From a virus, in IMG/VR virus record IMGVR_UViG_3300044957_001277, positions 1 to 40,078 of that record: a stretch of 40,078 nucleotides of DNA; one strand, 5' to 3'. Positions 23,893 to 31,503 of this stretch are shown here, piece by piece (the first letter of the stretch is position 1; every line of letters starts with the position of its first letter). A program made the translations under genes and the position numbers. Below the pieces are notes generated by a model. It did not search any database. It was not told where the DNA came from and saw nothing but the letters and a program-made list of their open reading frames with translations.

Positions 23893-24429
23893 ATGTATTT
23901 TTCTCAAATAGGGCAAGATAAGCTTGTTGATAATTTTTTAGATTTTAAAACGAATGGATATTTTTTAGATATAGGAGCACATCATTACAGACACATAAGC
24001 AACACTTACTTTTTTGAAAAAATTAGAAATTGGAAAGGAATTGCTATTGAATTAGATCAATCATTTCAAAACGAATGGGTTTCTAACAGACCTAATTCTG
24101 TTTTTGTTAATAAAAATGCTCTAGATATTAATTACCGAGATTTATTATTGAGTTATGATTTTCCATTAAAAATAGATTTTCTTTCTTTAGATTTAGAGCC
24201 TCCAGAAATAACACTTGAAGCCTTGTATAAAGTCTTTGAGAGCGATATTATATTTAATACTATATCTTTTGAAGTAGATGATTATAGGCAAAAAAACACT
24301 AAAAATAAATCAAGAGAGTTTTTATTATCTAAAGATTATCATTTTGTAGGAGAACTTTATGATCGCAATAATTCAGGTATGATACACGTAGATGATTTCT
24401 GGGTTCATAAGTCTATTTCTAAAAATTAG
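23893..24429 (+). CDS. FkbM-family methyltransferase-like protein between nrdA and nrdB
   Basis: 178 aa. FkbM-type start FSQIGQDKLVDNFLDFK, then the SAM-binding strand GYFLDIGAHHYRH, then IAIELDQSF, then IDFLSLDLEPPEI and a C-terminal FWVH. This family methylates sugar hydroxyls or related acceptors. It begins on the base after the nrdA stop and ends in TAG. The neighbouring nrd genes do not need such an enzyme, so it looks like an inserted glycan-modification gene that uses the nrd transcript. Fits the other sugar genes in the window. Confidence 0.8.
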   Translation: MYFSQIGQDKLVDNFLDFKTNGYFLDIGAHHYRHISNTYFFEKIRNWKGIAIELDQSFQNEWVSNRPNSVFVNKNALDINYRDLLLSYDFPLKIDFLSLDLEPPEITLEALYKVFESDIIFNTISFEVDDYRQKNTKNKSREFLLSKDYHFVGELYDRNNSGMIHVDDFWVHKSISKN

Positions 24430-24434
24430 TGTAA
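24429..24434 (+). promoter_or_regulatory. GTGTAA late-type start element before nrdB
   Basis: GTGTAA, 9 nt before the nrdB ATG and overlapping the TAG stop of the preceding gene. No -35 box is visible. Confidence 0.4.
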
Positions 24435-24443
24435 ATAAAATTT

Positions 24444-25508
24444 ATGAAATCTGTACTTAATTTAAAAAATATTGACTGCACTAAACAGCCCTTATTCTTT
24501 GGAGAAGATCTAAATCTTCAAAGATATGATCGTTTTAAATATCCTATATTTTTTGAGCTATTTAAAAAACAAGAAGAATTTTTTTGGTGGCCACATGAAG
24601 TATCCTTAAATAAAGACCGTAGCGATTATAAAGATCTCACTTGGCAAGAAAGATTTGTTTTTGATACTAATTTAAAGTTTCAGATCCTTGGAGACAGTAT
24701 GCTTTCAAGAAGTATTCACTCTCTCAAAGACTATGTTAGTAATCCAGAACTAGAAATTTGCATGAATACATGGCAAAGATTCGAAGGTATTCATAGTTAT
24801 TCTTACTCTTATCTTTTAAATAATGTGCATCCAGATGCTAGTAAATTTTTTGATAGTATAATAGAAGACGAAGAGATAACTTCTAGAGCGGAACTAATAA
24901 GAAATAATTTCGATAAAATACTTGGCAGTGATGATAAAAAAGATTTAAAACAAAAAATATTCGATTGTATTCTTTCGGTTAATGTTATGGAAGGGCTTGT
25001 TTTTTATGTTAGTTTTGCTTGTTCATTTTATTTTGGGTATCGCGGTAAAATGGAAGGCAACGCTAAAATAATTAAATTTATTCAAAGAGACGAAGCTTTA
25101 CATTTTGGTATTACTCAAAATTTACTTAAGATTCTAAAGGAAGAAGATAAAGAAGGCTTTACTTCTATAGTTAAGAAAAGCGAAGATAAAATTTATTCAT
25201 TTTATGAACAAGCCGCTAAAAATGAAATAGAATGGGCCGAGCATTTATTTAAAAATGGATCCTTACTTGGATTAAATGCAGAGGTTTTAGGTGGTTATGC
25301 AAAATGGTTATGCGATAATAGATTAAGATCTTTAGGCTATAAAAAGATCTTTAATCAAAAAGATAATCCTATTGCTGGTTGGATGGATAGCTATATGGAT
25401 AGTAGTAAAGTTCAAACCGCTCCACAAGAAACAGAGCTTCAATCTTATAAAATAGGTGCTAGAAAAACTGATATTTCTGATAATGATTTTGATGATTTAA
25501 AGCTGTAA
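24444..25508 (+). CDS. nrdB: Ribonucleotide reductase class I, beta subunit
   Basis: 354 aa. Di-iron/tyrosyl radical protein partner of NrdA. Metal ligands and radical site can be placed: Asp in FQILGDSM, FEGIHSYSYSY with Glu, His and the radical Tyr at the position of E. coli Y122, NVMEGLVFYVSF with Glu, and QRDEALHFG with Glu and His. The C-terminal tail NDFDDLKL fits docking to NrdA. It is separated from nrdA by the FkbM gene and carries a GTGTAA element before its ATG, so it may also be transcribed alone. Confidence 0.96.
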   Translation: MKSVLNLKNIDCTKQPLFFGEDLNLQRYDRFKYPIFFELFKKQEEFFWWPHEVSLNKDRSDYKDLTWQERFVFDTNLKFQILGDSMLSRSIHSLKDYVSNPELEICMNTWQRFEGIHSYSYSYLLNNVHPDASKFFDSIIEDEEITSRAELIRNNFDKILGSDDKKDLKQKIFDCILSVNVMEGLVFYVSFACSFYFGYRGKMEGNAKIIKFIQRDEALHFGITQNLLKILKEEDKEGFTSIVKKSEDKIYSFYEQAAKNEIEWAEHLFKNGSLLGLNAEVLGGYAKWLCDNRLRSLGYKKIFNQKDNPIAGWMDSYMDSSKVQTAPQETELQSYKIGARKTDISDNDFDDLKL

Positions 25509-25534
25509 TATTTATAAAATATTCATTTCTAATA

Positions 25535-25540
25535 GTGTAA
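25535..25540 (+). promoter_or_regulatory. GTGTAA late-type start element
   Basis: GTGTAA (in AATAGTGTAAT), 8 nt before the ATG at 25549. Confidence 0.5.
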
Positions 25541-25548
25541 TTATTAGT

Positions 25549-25884
25549 ATGGAACATCTTCAATGGTTATTAAATATATCTTTTGGCATTATAGCCTTTC
25601 TTGGAGGATGGGTTCTAACAAGGCTTTTTAGCATAATTGATAGGCAAGAATCTTTAACTAAAGATTTAAACGATAAGACATTTACAGATTTTATAACTCT
25701 TAGAAGAGAAGTAGAGGAGGAGAGTAGAAAGCATCAACAAGAAATAGCAGATTTAGCACTTAAAATAAGTACTACTTATGTTACTAAAGAATCTTTTGAG
25801 GCTTATTTTGATAGGATAGAAGGAAAATTGGACCGTAACTTTGAGATTATACAGCATTATTTAATGCAAAAAAAGGATAAATAA
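25549..25884 (+). CDS. Small membrane-anchored coiled-coil protein, possible spanin or holin-region protein
   Basis: 111 aa. One N-terminal transmembrane segment (~7-26, LLNISFGIIAFLGGWVLTRL) followed by a long charged helix with coiled-coil character up to the C-terminus. This N-in, single-span layout is seen in inner-membrane spanins and other lysis-cassette proteins, but no endolysin or outer spanin is adjacent, so the role is open. It has a GTGTAA element and is followed at 17 bp by another such gene. Confidence 0.6.
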   Translation: MEHLQWLLNISFGIIAFLGGWVLTRLFSIIDRQESLTKDLNDKTFTDFITLRREVEEESRKHQQEIADLALKISTTYVTKESFEAYFDRIEGKLDRNFEIIQHYLMQKKDK

Positions 25885-25887
25885 TTT

Positions 25888-25893
25888 GTGTAA
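25888..25893 (+). promoter_or_regulatory. GTGTAA late-type start element
   Basis: GTGTAA, 8 nt before the ATG at 25902. The paralogue at 39379 has the same element at the same distance. Confidence 0.5.
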
Positions 25894-25901
25894 AACATAA
25901 T

Positions 25902-26432
25902 ATGTTAGGAGTCGGCGACTTAGAATATATTTCTTATCGTACTGGTCTCAGTGAAGAAAAGGTTATATTACTATCTGAATCAGAGGATGATTTAAATTTA
26001 ATCATAAATCAATTAGCTCAAGATGAAATAGAGGATGGTCTTTTACATATTAGCTTTGATCTTTTTACAAAATTACATGTATATAAAATCAGTTCAAATT
26101 TAAATTTTAAATTAAAAGAAAAATCTTATGTAAGCGATACTATTAGCTCTGTCTATCCAAAGATAGAAAGACATAAAATAGAAAATCATACCATACAACA
26201 AGATTGGGAAACTCTTTGGGAACCAGATGAAGAACTCGCAAAATATTACTTTATATTATTAAGTATGTTTAAAGATAGTTTAGATAAAAAAAGAAGATCT
26301 TATCCTAATCCTAACATTTTTTATGCAAAAGCCGTAGAAGGATTTAATAATTCTAATAAACAAGAATTAGCTAAGCACTTAAAAACTTGGATAATATTAA
26401 TTAGAAGAATGAAAGAAGAATATTGGAATTAA
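25902..26432 (+). CDS. Conserved phage protein, paralogue of the gene at 39379
   Basis: 176 aa, no recognised family. The protein encoded at 39379-39909 has the same length and is very similar throughout (both start MLG.GDLE, share SYRTGLSEEKVILLSES, and end RRMKEEYW). It is soluble, acidic and helical, without cysteine. Both copies have a GTGTAA element 8 nt before the ATG. Late expression suggests virion assembly or structure (inference). Its stop overlaps that of the convergent FmdB-like gene by 4 bp. Confidence 0.75.
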   Translation: MLGVGDLEYISYRTGLSEEKVILLSESEDDLNLIINQLAQDEIEDGLLHISFDLFTKLHVYKISSNLNFKLKEKSYVSDTISSVYPKIERHKIENHTIQQDWETLWEPDEELAKYYFILLSMFKDSLDKKRRSYPNPNIFYAKAVEGFNNSNKQELAKHLKTWIILIRRMKEEYWN

Positions 26433-26782
26433 TTATCTTTAATTGTCGGGTGCCTTTTGCCTTTTCTTTTTTTACTCCATTTTTTTGTATATTCTGTTTT
26501 AACTGGGTCTATCCCACCATGTAAAGCTGCCCTTTTTGCACTTAATTCTCCGCTCATATCCCATAAATCTCCCATAGTTCCTTTTTTATTCTCTGTATAT
26601 CTCAAGAAGTCTTCCTGAGTAGAGGTTCCTTTTAATGTTCCATCCGTATTTAATCTAAAGGGCGTAAATATTCTATTCCATTTTATTCCATCATTATCGA
26701 TGTATTCATGTTTTTCATGTATACTTTGAACTACTTCTACTATTTTTTTAGTTTTTGGATGTTGATAAATATATTGAGGCAT
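26429..26782 (-). CDS. FmdB-like small phage protein lacking zinc ligands
   Basis: 117 aa. The first ~40 residues follow the FmdB zinc-ribbon pattern (MPQYIYQHPKTKKIVEVVQS, compare MPxYEYxCxxCGxxFEVxQS) but have no cysteine. The rest is basic, with EDFLRYTENKKGTMGDLWDMSGELS and a Lys-rich tail (KKWSKKRKGKRHP). Similar short proteins recur in tailed phages with unknown function. Its start overlaps the stop of the upstream glycosyltransferase gene by 1 bp, so it belongs to the leftward operon from 29816. Confidence 0.65.
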   Translation of the reverse strand: MPQYIYQHPKTKKIVEVVQSIHEKHEYIDNDGIKWNRIFTPFRLNTDGTLKGTSTQEDFLRYTENKKGTMGDLWDMSGELSAKRAALHGGIDPVKTEYTKKWSKKRKGKRHPTIKDN

Positions 26783-27879
26783 TATTTATTTATAATATTT
26801 AATATATTATTATACATTTTTTTATCCGAAAAAGATTCCTGCAACTTTAATCCTTCTGTATTTATTGTATTTTTTTTTACTTTTTCTATTGCTTTTTCAC
26901 AGCTATTTATAAACTCTTCTTCATCAAAATCATATATATATCCTTGGTTAAATGGTATATCTCTTTTAAAGAATATATTATCATATGCTTCTATTTTATC
27001 TTTACTAGGATTTACTAATATAGAATTATTTTCATTCGCCCATCCTTTATATCCGTGTGCATTCATAATTATTCCATGTTTGCCTAATGCAACAGAATGA
27101 AATTCTGGTAAACCCCAACCTTCACCACCACTCATTCCAATTATAATATTTGCACTATTTAAAAAATCATTATACGCTATATTTTTCTCCATCATTCCAA
27201 GGAAAGATATATTAAAATATTTATTCCCTTCTAAGATACTAAAAATAAGACTCTGTTGATCTTCTACTTTTAAAAAAGGATTAAATATGGCACATTGTAA
27301 AAAGTATTTTTTATTATTTCCGAATTTCTTAATCCATGATTTTATTATTTTTTGATGTCTTTTTCTTTTTTCTAATTTGCCACATAAGTTAAAAACTATT
27401 CTATCATCTTGAAAGTATTTTTTTGATATTTGCTTAAAATTGTAATGATCAAATGCTAGTGGTACATAATGTACATTTTCGCATCCCTTAGATTTAAAAT
27501 TTTCCACTGAGAATTGAGAACTAAATATTACATTTTTTTGGTTTTTTATAATGTTTACTTCTTCTTTTGTTGGAGTATCTAGTTCATAAAATGTAAATAA
27601 ATTTTGTTCCTTAGAAAGACTTTCCATAGAACCATTGAGATGCCATAGTTTAAAATTAAGATTGTTCCTATCGTGCCTACTTAATGAAATAGATATTTTA
27701 TTCTCTAACCATTTTATAAAATTAGAGTCTATAGATTGCTGAGTAGATAGATCTATTTGATTACCTATAACAAATAAATCAGGGTCTACCTTACTATCAA
27801 GAAAAAAATTCCTTAATAATAAGGTAGATACCTGACCAAAACTTACAGAATTAACTGGAAGATTTAAGCAAATCCTCAC
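26782..27879 (-). CDS. GT4-family glycosyltransferase
   Basis: 365 aa, GT-B fold. The C-terminal donor domain shows IVFNLCGKLEKRKRHQKIIKSW and the GMSGGEGWGLPEFHSVALGK segment, which fits the E-x7-E donor site with Glu in GEGWG and GLPEFHS. The N-terminal half has MRICLNLPVNSVSFGQVSTLL and a VIFSSQFSVENFKSKG segment of the acceptor domain. Probably cytoplasmic. It overlaps the DUF736-like gene by 4 bp, an odd partner set (glycosyltransferase with sigma factor and nucleotide enzymes). Confidence 0.85.
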   Translation of the reverse strand: MRICLNLPVNSVSFGQVSTLLLRNFFLDSKVDPDLFVIGNQIDLSTQQSIDSNFIKWLENKISISLSRHDRNNLNFKLWHLNGSMESLSKEQNLFTFYELDTPTKEEVNIIKNQKNVIFSSQFSVENFKSKGCENVHYVPLAFDHYNFKQISKKYFQDDRIVFNLCGKLEKRKRHQKIIKSWIKKFGNNKKYFLQCAIFNPFLKVEDQQSLIFSILEGNKYFNISFLGMMEKNIAYNDFLNSANIIIGMSGGEGWGLPEFHSVALGKHGIIMNAHGYKGWANENNSILVNPSKDKIEAYDNIFFKRDIPFNQGYIYDFDEEEFINSCEKAIEKVKKNTINTEGLKLQESFSDKKMYNNILNIINK

Positions 27880-28196
27880 AATAAAGATTCGTCGCTTTCT
27901 TCTATTACTTCTTTAGTCTTCTTAACAGAAGCCACTACTTTTTTAGCTACTACTGGAGTACTAGATGTCTTAGTTATTTCTAATGGTTTAGAAACATAGA
28001 TTCTATAATCAGGAGCTTTTTCATTATTGTTTTTATTTTTATTAGAAAATACAACAATTTTAAGCTCTTTTTCAATACCTAATTCGTCTACTTTTACATA
28101 TCCTGATAGATATTTTTGACTTTGACCTTCTTTTTTCCAGAGAGCGCCAATGTCTCTTTTTGCCCAATCACTTTGTTTGTCATTTTTTGTATTCAT
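27876..28196 (-). CDS. DUF736-like small protein with acidic tail
   Basis: 106 aa. RDIGALWKKEGQSQKYLSGY and ELKIVVFSNK then KAPDYRIYVS match the pattern of DUF736 and related short phage proteins (GxxW....LSG..........N...PDYR.Y). Residues ~75-106 are a Lys-rich linker and an acidic end (EESDESLL). Function unknown. A nucleic-acid-associated role is possible from the beta-barrel-like body and acidic tail. It has an AAAGG ribosome site 9 nt before the ATG and lies between the sigma factor and a glycosyltransferase. Confidence 0.65.
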   Translation of the reverse strand: MNTKNDKQSDWAKRDIGALWKKEGQSQKYLSGYVKVDELGIEKELKIVVFSNKNKNNNEKAPDYRIYVSKPLEITKTSSTPVVAKKVVASVKKTKEVIEESDESLL

Positions 28197-28232
28197 ATAT
28201 ATTTACCTTTCGTTGTTTATTTTTTTGTCCTT

Positions 28233-28844
28233 TTAAATAGTATCATAAAGTTTGTTACTTTCTAATTTATTTTTAAGAAATTTCAAGGTTTTGTTATGCA
28301 AATTTATAACTGTTTGCGTACTTACCTTTAATTTCTTAGCTATCTTGCTCCATGATACATTTTTTTTGTCAGAAAAATATCTCATTTTAAATATTTTTTC
28401 TATTCTTTTATCTTTTAATTTTAATAATATATTGAATATATATTCATAATTTTCTTTATGAATAATTTTAAAAATTTCTAGTGACTGTTTTCGCTCAATA
28501 ATATTTTTAATGTTTTCATTATCCATAGATATTGAGGAATTATTTTTATTCATAGAGTTTAAACAATAAAATCTCATTTGATTACCCACCCATGTAGAAA
28601 ATTTAATATTTTTTGTGGGATCAAAATTTAAAACAGATTTATACATAACATAATCTTTTTCTTTAGCTAATTCATTTGGGTCTACCCCTACAGAGGATAA
28701 TGCGTTATAGTATTTTTTGATCATAGAAAAGCAAACTCCGCTATGTCTTTGTTCAAGTTCTTTCATAGCTTCACTGCAATTTTTACATTTCACTTCTTTA
28801 ACTAGATCTAAATCATTTTTAAATTTGTACATTGAGTTTTGCAT
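28233..28844 (-). CDS. Phage RNA polymerase sigma factor, T4 gp55-like
   Basis: 203 aa. It has a sigma70 region 2 core (DPTKNIKFSTWVGNQMRFYCLN, comparable to the FSTYA..WIR.A. helix that melts the -10) and a short region 4-like helix-turn-helix (VSWSKIAKKLKVSTQTVINL). It lacks regions 1.1 and 3 and is about the size of T4 gp55, which directs host polymerase to late promoters that have only a -10 element. An N-terminal CKNC pair is present. It overlaps the dNMP kinase gene by 26 bp. It is a good candidate reader of the GTGTAA elements found before several + strand genes (inference). Confidence 0.8.
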   Translation of the reverse strand: MQNSMYKFKNDLDLVKEVKCKNCSEAMKELEQRHSGVCFSMIKKYYNALSSVGVDPNELAKEKDYVMYKSVLNFDPTKNIKFSTWVGNQMRFYCLNSMNKNNSSISMDNENIKNIIERKQSLEIFKIIHKENYEYIFNILLKLKDKRIEKIFKMRYFSDKKNVSWSKIAKKLKVSTQTVINLHNKTLKFLKNKLESNKLYDTI

Positions 28845-29424
28845 ATATTTCTTGTAGAAATTTTAAATGCTCGTAGTAAAGAGCATCGTTATTTTCTTCT
28901 GTCCTCCATATTAATTTTAAATCAGCCATACTTTTTAATTTAATATCGTTTTCTTTTTCTTCTATGTTTGCTGGCGGAATTAAATTCCCATTTAAATCTA
29001 ATCTTGATATATGAATTAAAATACCATTCTTATTTTTTAACCAGTAATATTCATCTTCTGGATACTCCATATATCTAATGTCAGTTATTATTGGTATAAT
29101 GTTTTCTCTTATCAACATTTCTAAGTCATTTTCTACTTTTTGAGTCCAATGAGTTCCTTTTGATATAGATCTTCTTATTTTTCCATATGATACCATAATA
29201 GGTCTAACAAGAGATTTTTCTTCTGGCGTAGATTTTGTTATATCAATTGAGAATTTATCTAGAATAAAATCCTTTAAATCATTCTTCAAGTTATCAGCAA
29301 GAGCTATTCTTTTAGAAATAATATTTTGTTGACTTAAATACCTAGAGATCATATTACAAAGAGTATCTTTTCCAGAAGTAGCTACTCCAGATATTCCAAT
29401 TAATTTGACTATATTTTTTGACAT
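28819..29424 (-). CDS. Deoxynucleoside monophosphate kinase, T4 gp1-like
   Basis: 201 aa. P-loop LIGISGVATSGKDTLCNMI at the N-terminus with GKDT, lid and substrate region RPIMVSYGKIRRS with HWTQKVENDL, then IIPIITDIRYMEYPEDEYYW, as in phage dNMP kinases that phosphorylate dTMP, dGMP and modified dCMP. It follows dCMP deaminase with a 16-bp overlap and feeds dNDPs to the pool made with ThyX and NrdAB. Confidence 0.88.
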   Translation of the reverse strand: MSKNIVKLIGISGVATSGKDTLCNMISRYLSQQNIISKRIALADNLKNDLKDFILDKFSIDITKSTPEEKSLVRPIMVSYGKIRRSISKGTHWTQKVENDLEMLIRENIIPIITDIRYMEYPEDEYYWLKNKNGILIHISRLDLNGNLIPPANIEEKENDIKLKSMADLKLIWRTEENNDALYYEHLKFLQEIYAKLNVQI

Positions 29425-29816
29425 TTTATCTTATAAAATTTAAAAATATCTATAGAAGAGCAATCATGTTCATATTCTTCTGAGTATATAACATGTTTTA
29501 TTCCATAGCAAGCTATTAAATTAGCGCAGTACCCACAAGGTAAAAGAGTTACGTATATAAAATATGGGTTTTCGTACCGAGATATACAAGATAGAGCATT
29601 TGCTTCTGCGTGTATCATATACCCTCTTCTTGAATCTCTATTCTTCCAAAAAGATTTATTTACATTTTTACTTTGAATCAAGCCATTGTATCCCGTAGAT
29701 AATATTCTGCCTTCTTCGTTCAATATTACTGCACCGACTTTTCTGTGAGGATCTTCTGATGTTCTGGCTATCTCTTGGCCAATTTTTTTAGCCATAATAA
29801 TAAATTTATTTTTCAT
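29409..29816 (-). CDS. dcd-type (dCMP deaminase): dCMP deaminase
   Basis: 135 aa. Zinc-dependent cytidine/deoxycytidylate deaminase fold with HAEANAL (His ligand and catalytic Glu) and LLPCGYCANLI (PCxxC ligands). TGYNGL and the HRKVGAVIL segment are also typical. It makes dUMP for ThyX. It is the first gene of the leftward operon with the dNMP kinase and sigma factor. The -10 lies 18 nt upstream, so unlike most first genes here it has a short leader. Confidence 0.92.
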   Translation of the reverse strand: MKNKFIIMAKKIGQEIARTSEDPHRKVGAVILNEEGRILSTGYNGLIQSKNVNKSFWKNRDSRRGYMIHAEANALSCISRYENPYFIYVTLLPCGYCANLIACYGIKHVIYSEEYEHDCSSIDIFKFYKIKCQKI

Positions 29817-29825
29817 TAAAAATAT

Positions 29826-29853
29826 TTGAAACCTATTGTATTTTAAATATAAT
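29826..29853 (+). promoter_or_regulatory. sigma70-type promoter of the rightward operon at 29865
   Basis: -35 TTGAAA (29826-29831), 16-nt spacer, -10 TATAAT (29848-29853), 11 nt to the ATG at 29865. It shares its DNA with the leftward deaminase promoter, so the two should exclude each other. Confidence 0.65.
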
Positions 29854-29863
29854 TTATTGTCAA
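29835..29863 (-). promoter_or_regulatory. sigma70-type promoter of the dCMP deaminase operon
   Basis: Minus strand: -35 TTGACA (29863-29858), 17-nt spacer, -10 TACAAT (29840-29835), 18 nt to the ATG at 29816. It overlaps almost completely with a + strand promoter. Confidence 0.8.
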
Positions 29864-29864
29864 G

Positions 29865-30206
29865 ATGATAGACATACTAAATCAAATTAGTCTTATAGTT
29901 TTCATACTGATTATATGGTTTAAAACAGAAGCTTTTTTGGAATATGCTAGTTTATTTAAAATAGAAAAGTTATTTAAAATAAATCAATTTAAAGAGTATA
30001 AGAAGATTAATATATCTATAGATTATATAACTTATTTGTCTTTAAAGCATAAAAACTTTTTTACTAAGTTAATTAGTTGTCCATATTGTATAGGCTTTTG
30101 GATAGTTTTGTTTTCTTGTTTATTATTTAATAATATTTTACTCTTGCCATTTTATTATGTTTCCGCTATTATTGTGTATAAAATATTAGATAAATATATA
30201 TTATGA
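29865..30206 (+). CDS. Small membrane protein, DUF1360-like
   Basis: 113 aa. Hydrophobic N-terminal segment (~6-20) and a second hydrophobic region (~78-108), with CPYCIGFWIVLFSCLLF, the CPxCxGFW signature shared by DUF1360-type membrane proteins in bacteria and phages. The two cysteines may bind metal at the membrane face. Function unknown. It overlaps the next gene by 4 bp and heads a rightward operon that continues into glycosyltransferases. Confidence 0.7.
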   Translation: MIDILNQISLIVFILIIWFKTEAFLEYASLFKIEKLFKINQFKEYKKINISIDYITYLSLKHKNFFTKLISCPYCIGFWIVLFSCLLFNNILLLPFYYVSAIIVYKILDKYIL

Positions 30207-30487
30207 AAACAATACTAATAGGTTCTTTGGAGCATTTATATGATTTACTTGTCAATAACGAAGATATTATATATAAAGATGGAAGAATGGCTATAATTAA
30301 AGACTATCTAGACGCAGCATATACAGGGTGTTCCTGCCAAAGAAAAAATAATGAGAATAAAGCCTTTGAAATATTAAAGACTTTAAAAGACACAATTAAC
30401 CCAATGATTTTAAAAGAATTAAAAGATAAAAATGAAGCAGATAGAATAATTTTTCAATTTGAAAACGTACTTTCATTCGAATTGTAA
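30203..30487 (+). CDS. Small hypothetical protein
   Basis: 94 aa, not recognised. It has one CSC motif (GCSCQRKNNENKAF) in an otherwise helical, charged protein. ATGA-type overlap at its start, and its stop shares a base with the next start, so it is coupled to the membrane protein before it and the glycosyltransferase after it. Confidence 0.65.
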   Translation: MKTILIGSLEHLYDLLVNNEDIIYKDGRMAIIKDYLDAAYTGCSCQRKNNENKAFEILKTLKDTINPMILKELKDKNEADRIIFQFENVLSFEL

Positions 30488-31503
30488 TGGATATTTATTT
30501 TTTTCAATGGATATCTGAGCTAGGTGGAGCAGATACAAGACTTAAAGATTTAATTAAGCTTTTTAGTAAAAACACAAATTTTAATTTGTACTCCATACCT
30601 AATGATTCTTTTAGACTAAAAGAAAAACATAATATAGATTTTTTAAAGTCTCACAATGTAAAAATTTTCAATTGGGACGAGCTTCCGTCAAAGCTCAATG
30701 GAATTGCGATTTCTTTTTGTAATTTTAGATTATTTTTAGATAGTTGGAGATTAGAAAGGATAAAGCAATCTGGACTAAAATTCATTTGGTCGAATGATAT
30801 GACTTGGAGATTAGATGAAGAAATTTATGCTATAAAAAATGGATTAGTAGACGCGCTTTTATATATAGACCAGTATCATCAGCAAGATCTTTTAAAGGAA
30901 GATTACGGTTCGCAAAAATATTTTTTTATAGACAATTATTTTGATATTGAGTCTTATCCATTCTTTGATAGAAGTAACAGTGTTTTTACCATTGGGAAAC
31001 ATAGTAGACCAGATTATTTAAAATTTTCTGATGATTTTCCAGAAGTATATAGTTTAAATATTATTCCAATAAAGTATAAAGTAATGGGAGTTCATAAAGA
31101 TTTTAAAGAAAGATTTAGCTGGTTTAAGTTTGACGATAAGTGGGAACTAATGAAAGCTAACGCTCAGCCTACATTAGAATTTTTGAAATCGCTAGATGTA
31201 TATATGTATAATAGCCACCAATCTTTTACTGAAACCCAATGTAGGGCAACAATAGAGGCTACATTAACGGGATTGCCAATAATTGCTCCAAAAAAACATA
31301 ATTTCTTTAAACAAGTTATTCATGGTACAACAGGGTTTTTATTTGATTCAATAGAAGATTCTAAAGAATATGCTAAAGAATTATCTAAAGATAATATTTT
31401 AAGACGTAATATGGGTATAAAAGCCAGAGATTTAAATAAAAGTTTATGGTGTGATCCGCAAAAACATGTAGAAAAATGGCAAAAACTATTTGACTCAATA
31501 TGA
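30487..31503 (+). CDS. GT4-like glycosyltransferase
   Basis: 338 aa, GT-B type. The N-terminal part has FFQWISELGGADTRLKDLIKL, a usual start for GT4 enzymes. The C-terminal half has FTETQCRATIEATLTGLPII, equivalent to the E-x7-E donor region, and GTTGFLFDSIEDSKEYAKEL. Soluble. It overlaps the next glycosyltransferase gene by 4 bp, and the pair is likely to act on the same glycan. Confidence 0.78.
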   Translation: MDIYFFQWISELGGADTRLKDLIKLFSKNTNFNLYSIPNDSFRLKEKHNIDFLKSHNVKIFNWDELPSKLNGIAISFCNFRLFLDSWRLERIKQSGLKFIWSNDMTWRLDEEIYAIKNGLVDALLYIDQYHQQDLLKEDYGSQKYFFIDNYFDIESYPFFDRSNSVFTIGKHSRPDYLKFSDDFPEVYSLNIIPIKYKVMGVHKDFKERFSWFKFDDKWELMKANAQPTLEFLKSLDVYMYNSHQSFTETQCRATIEATLTGLPIIAPKKHNFFKQVIHGTTGFLFDSIEDSKEYAKELSKDNILRRNMGIKARDLNKSLWCDPQKHVEKWQKLFDSI

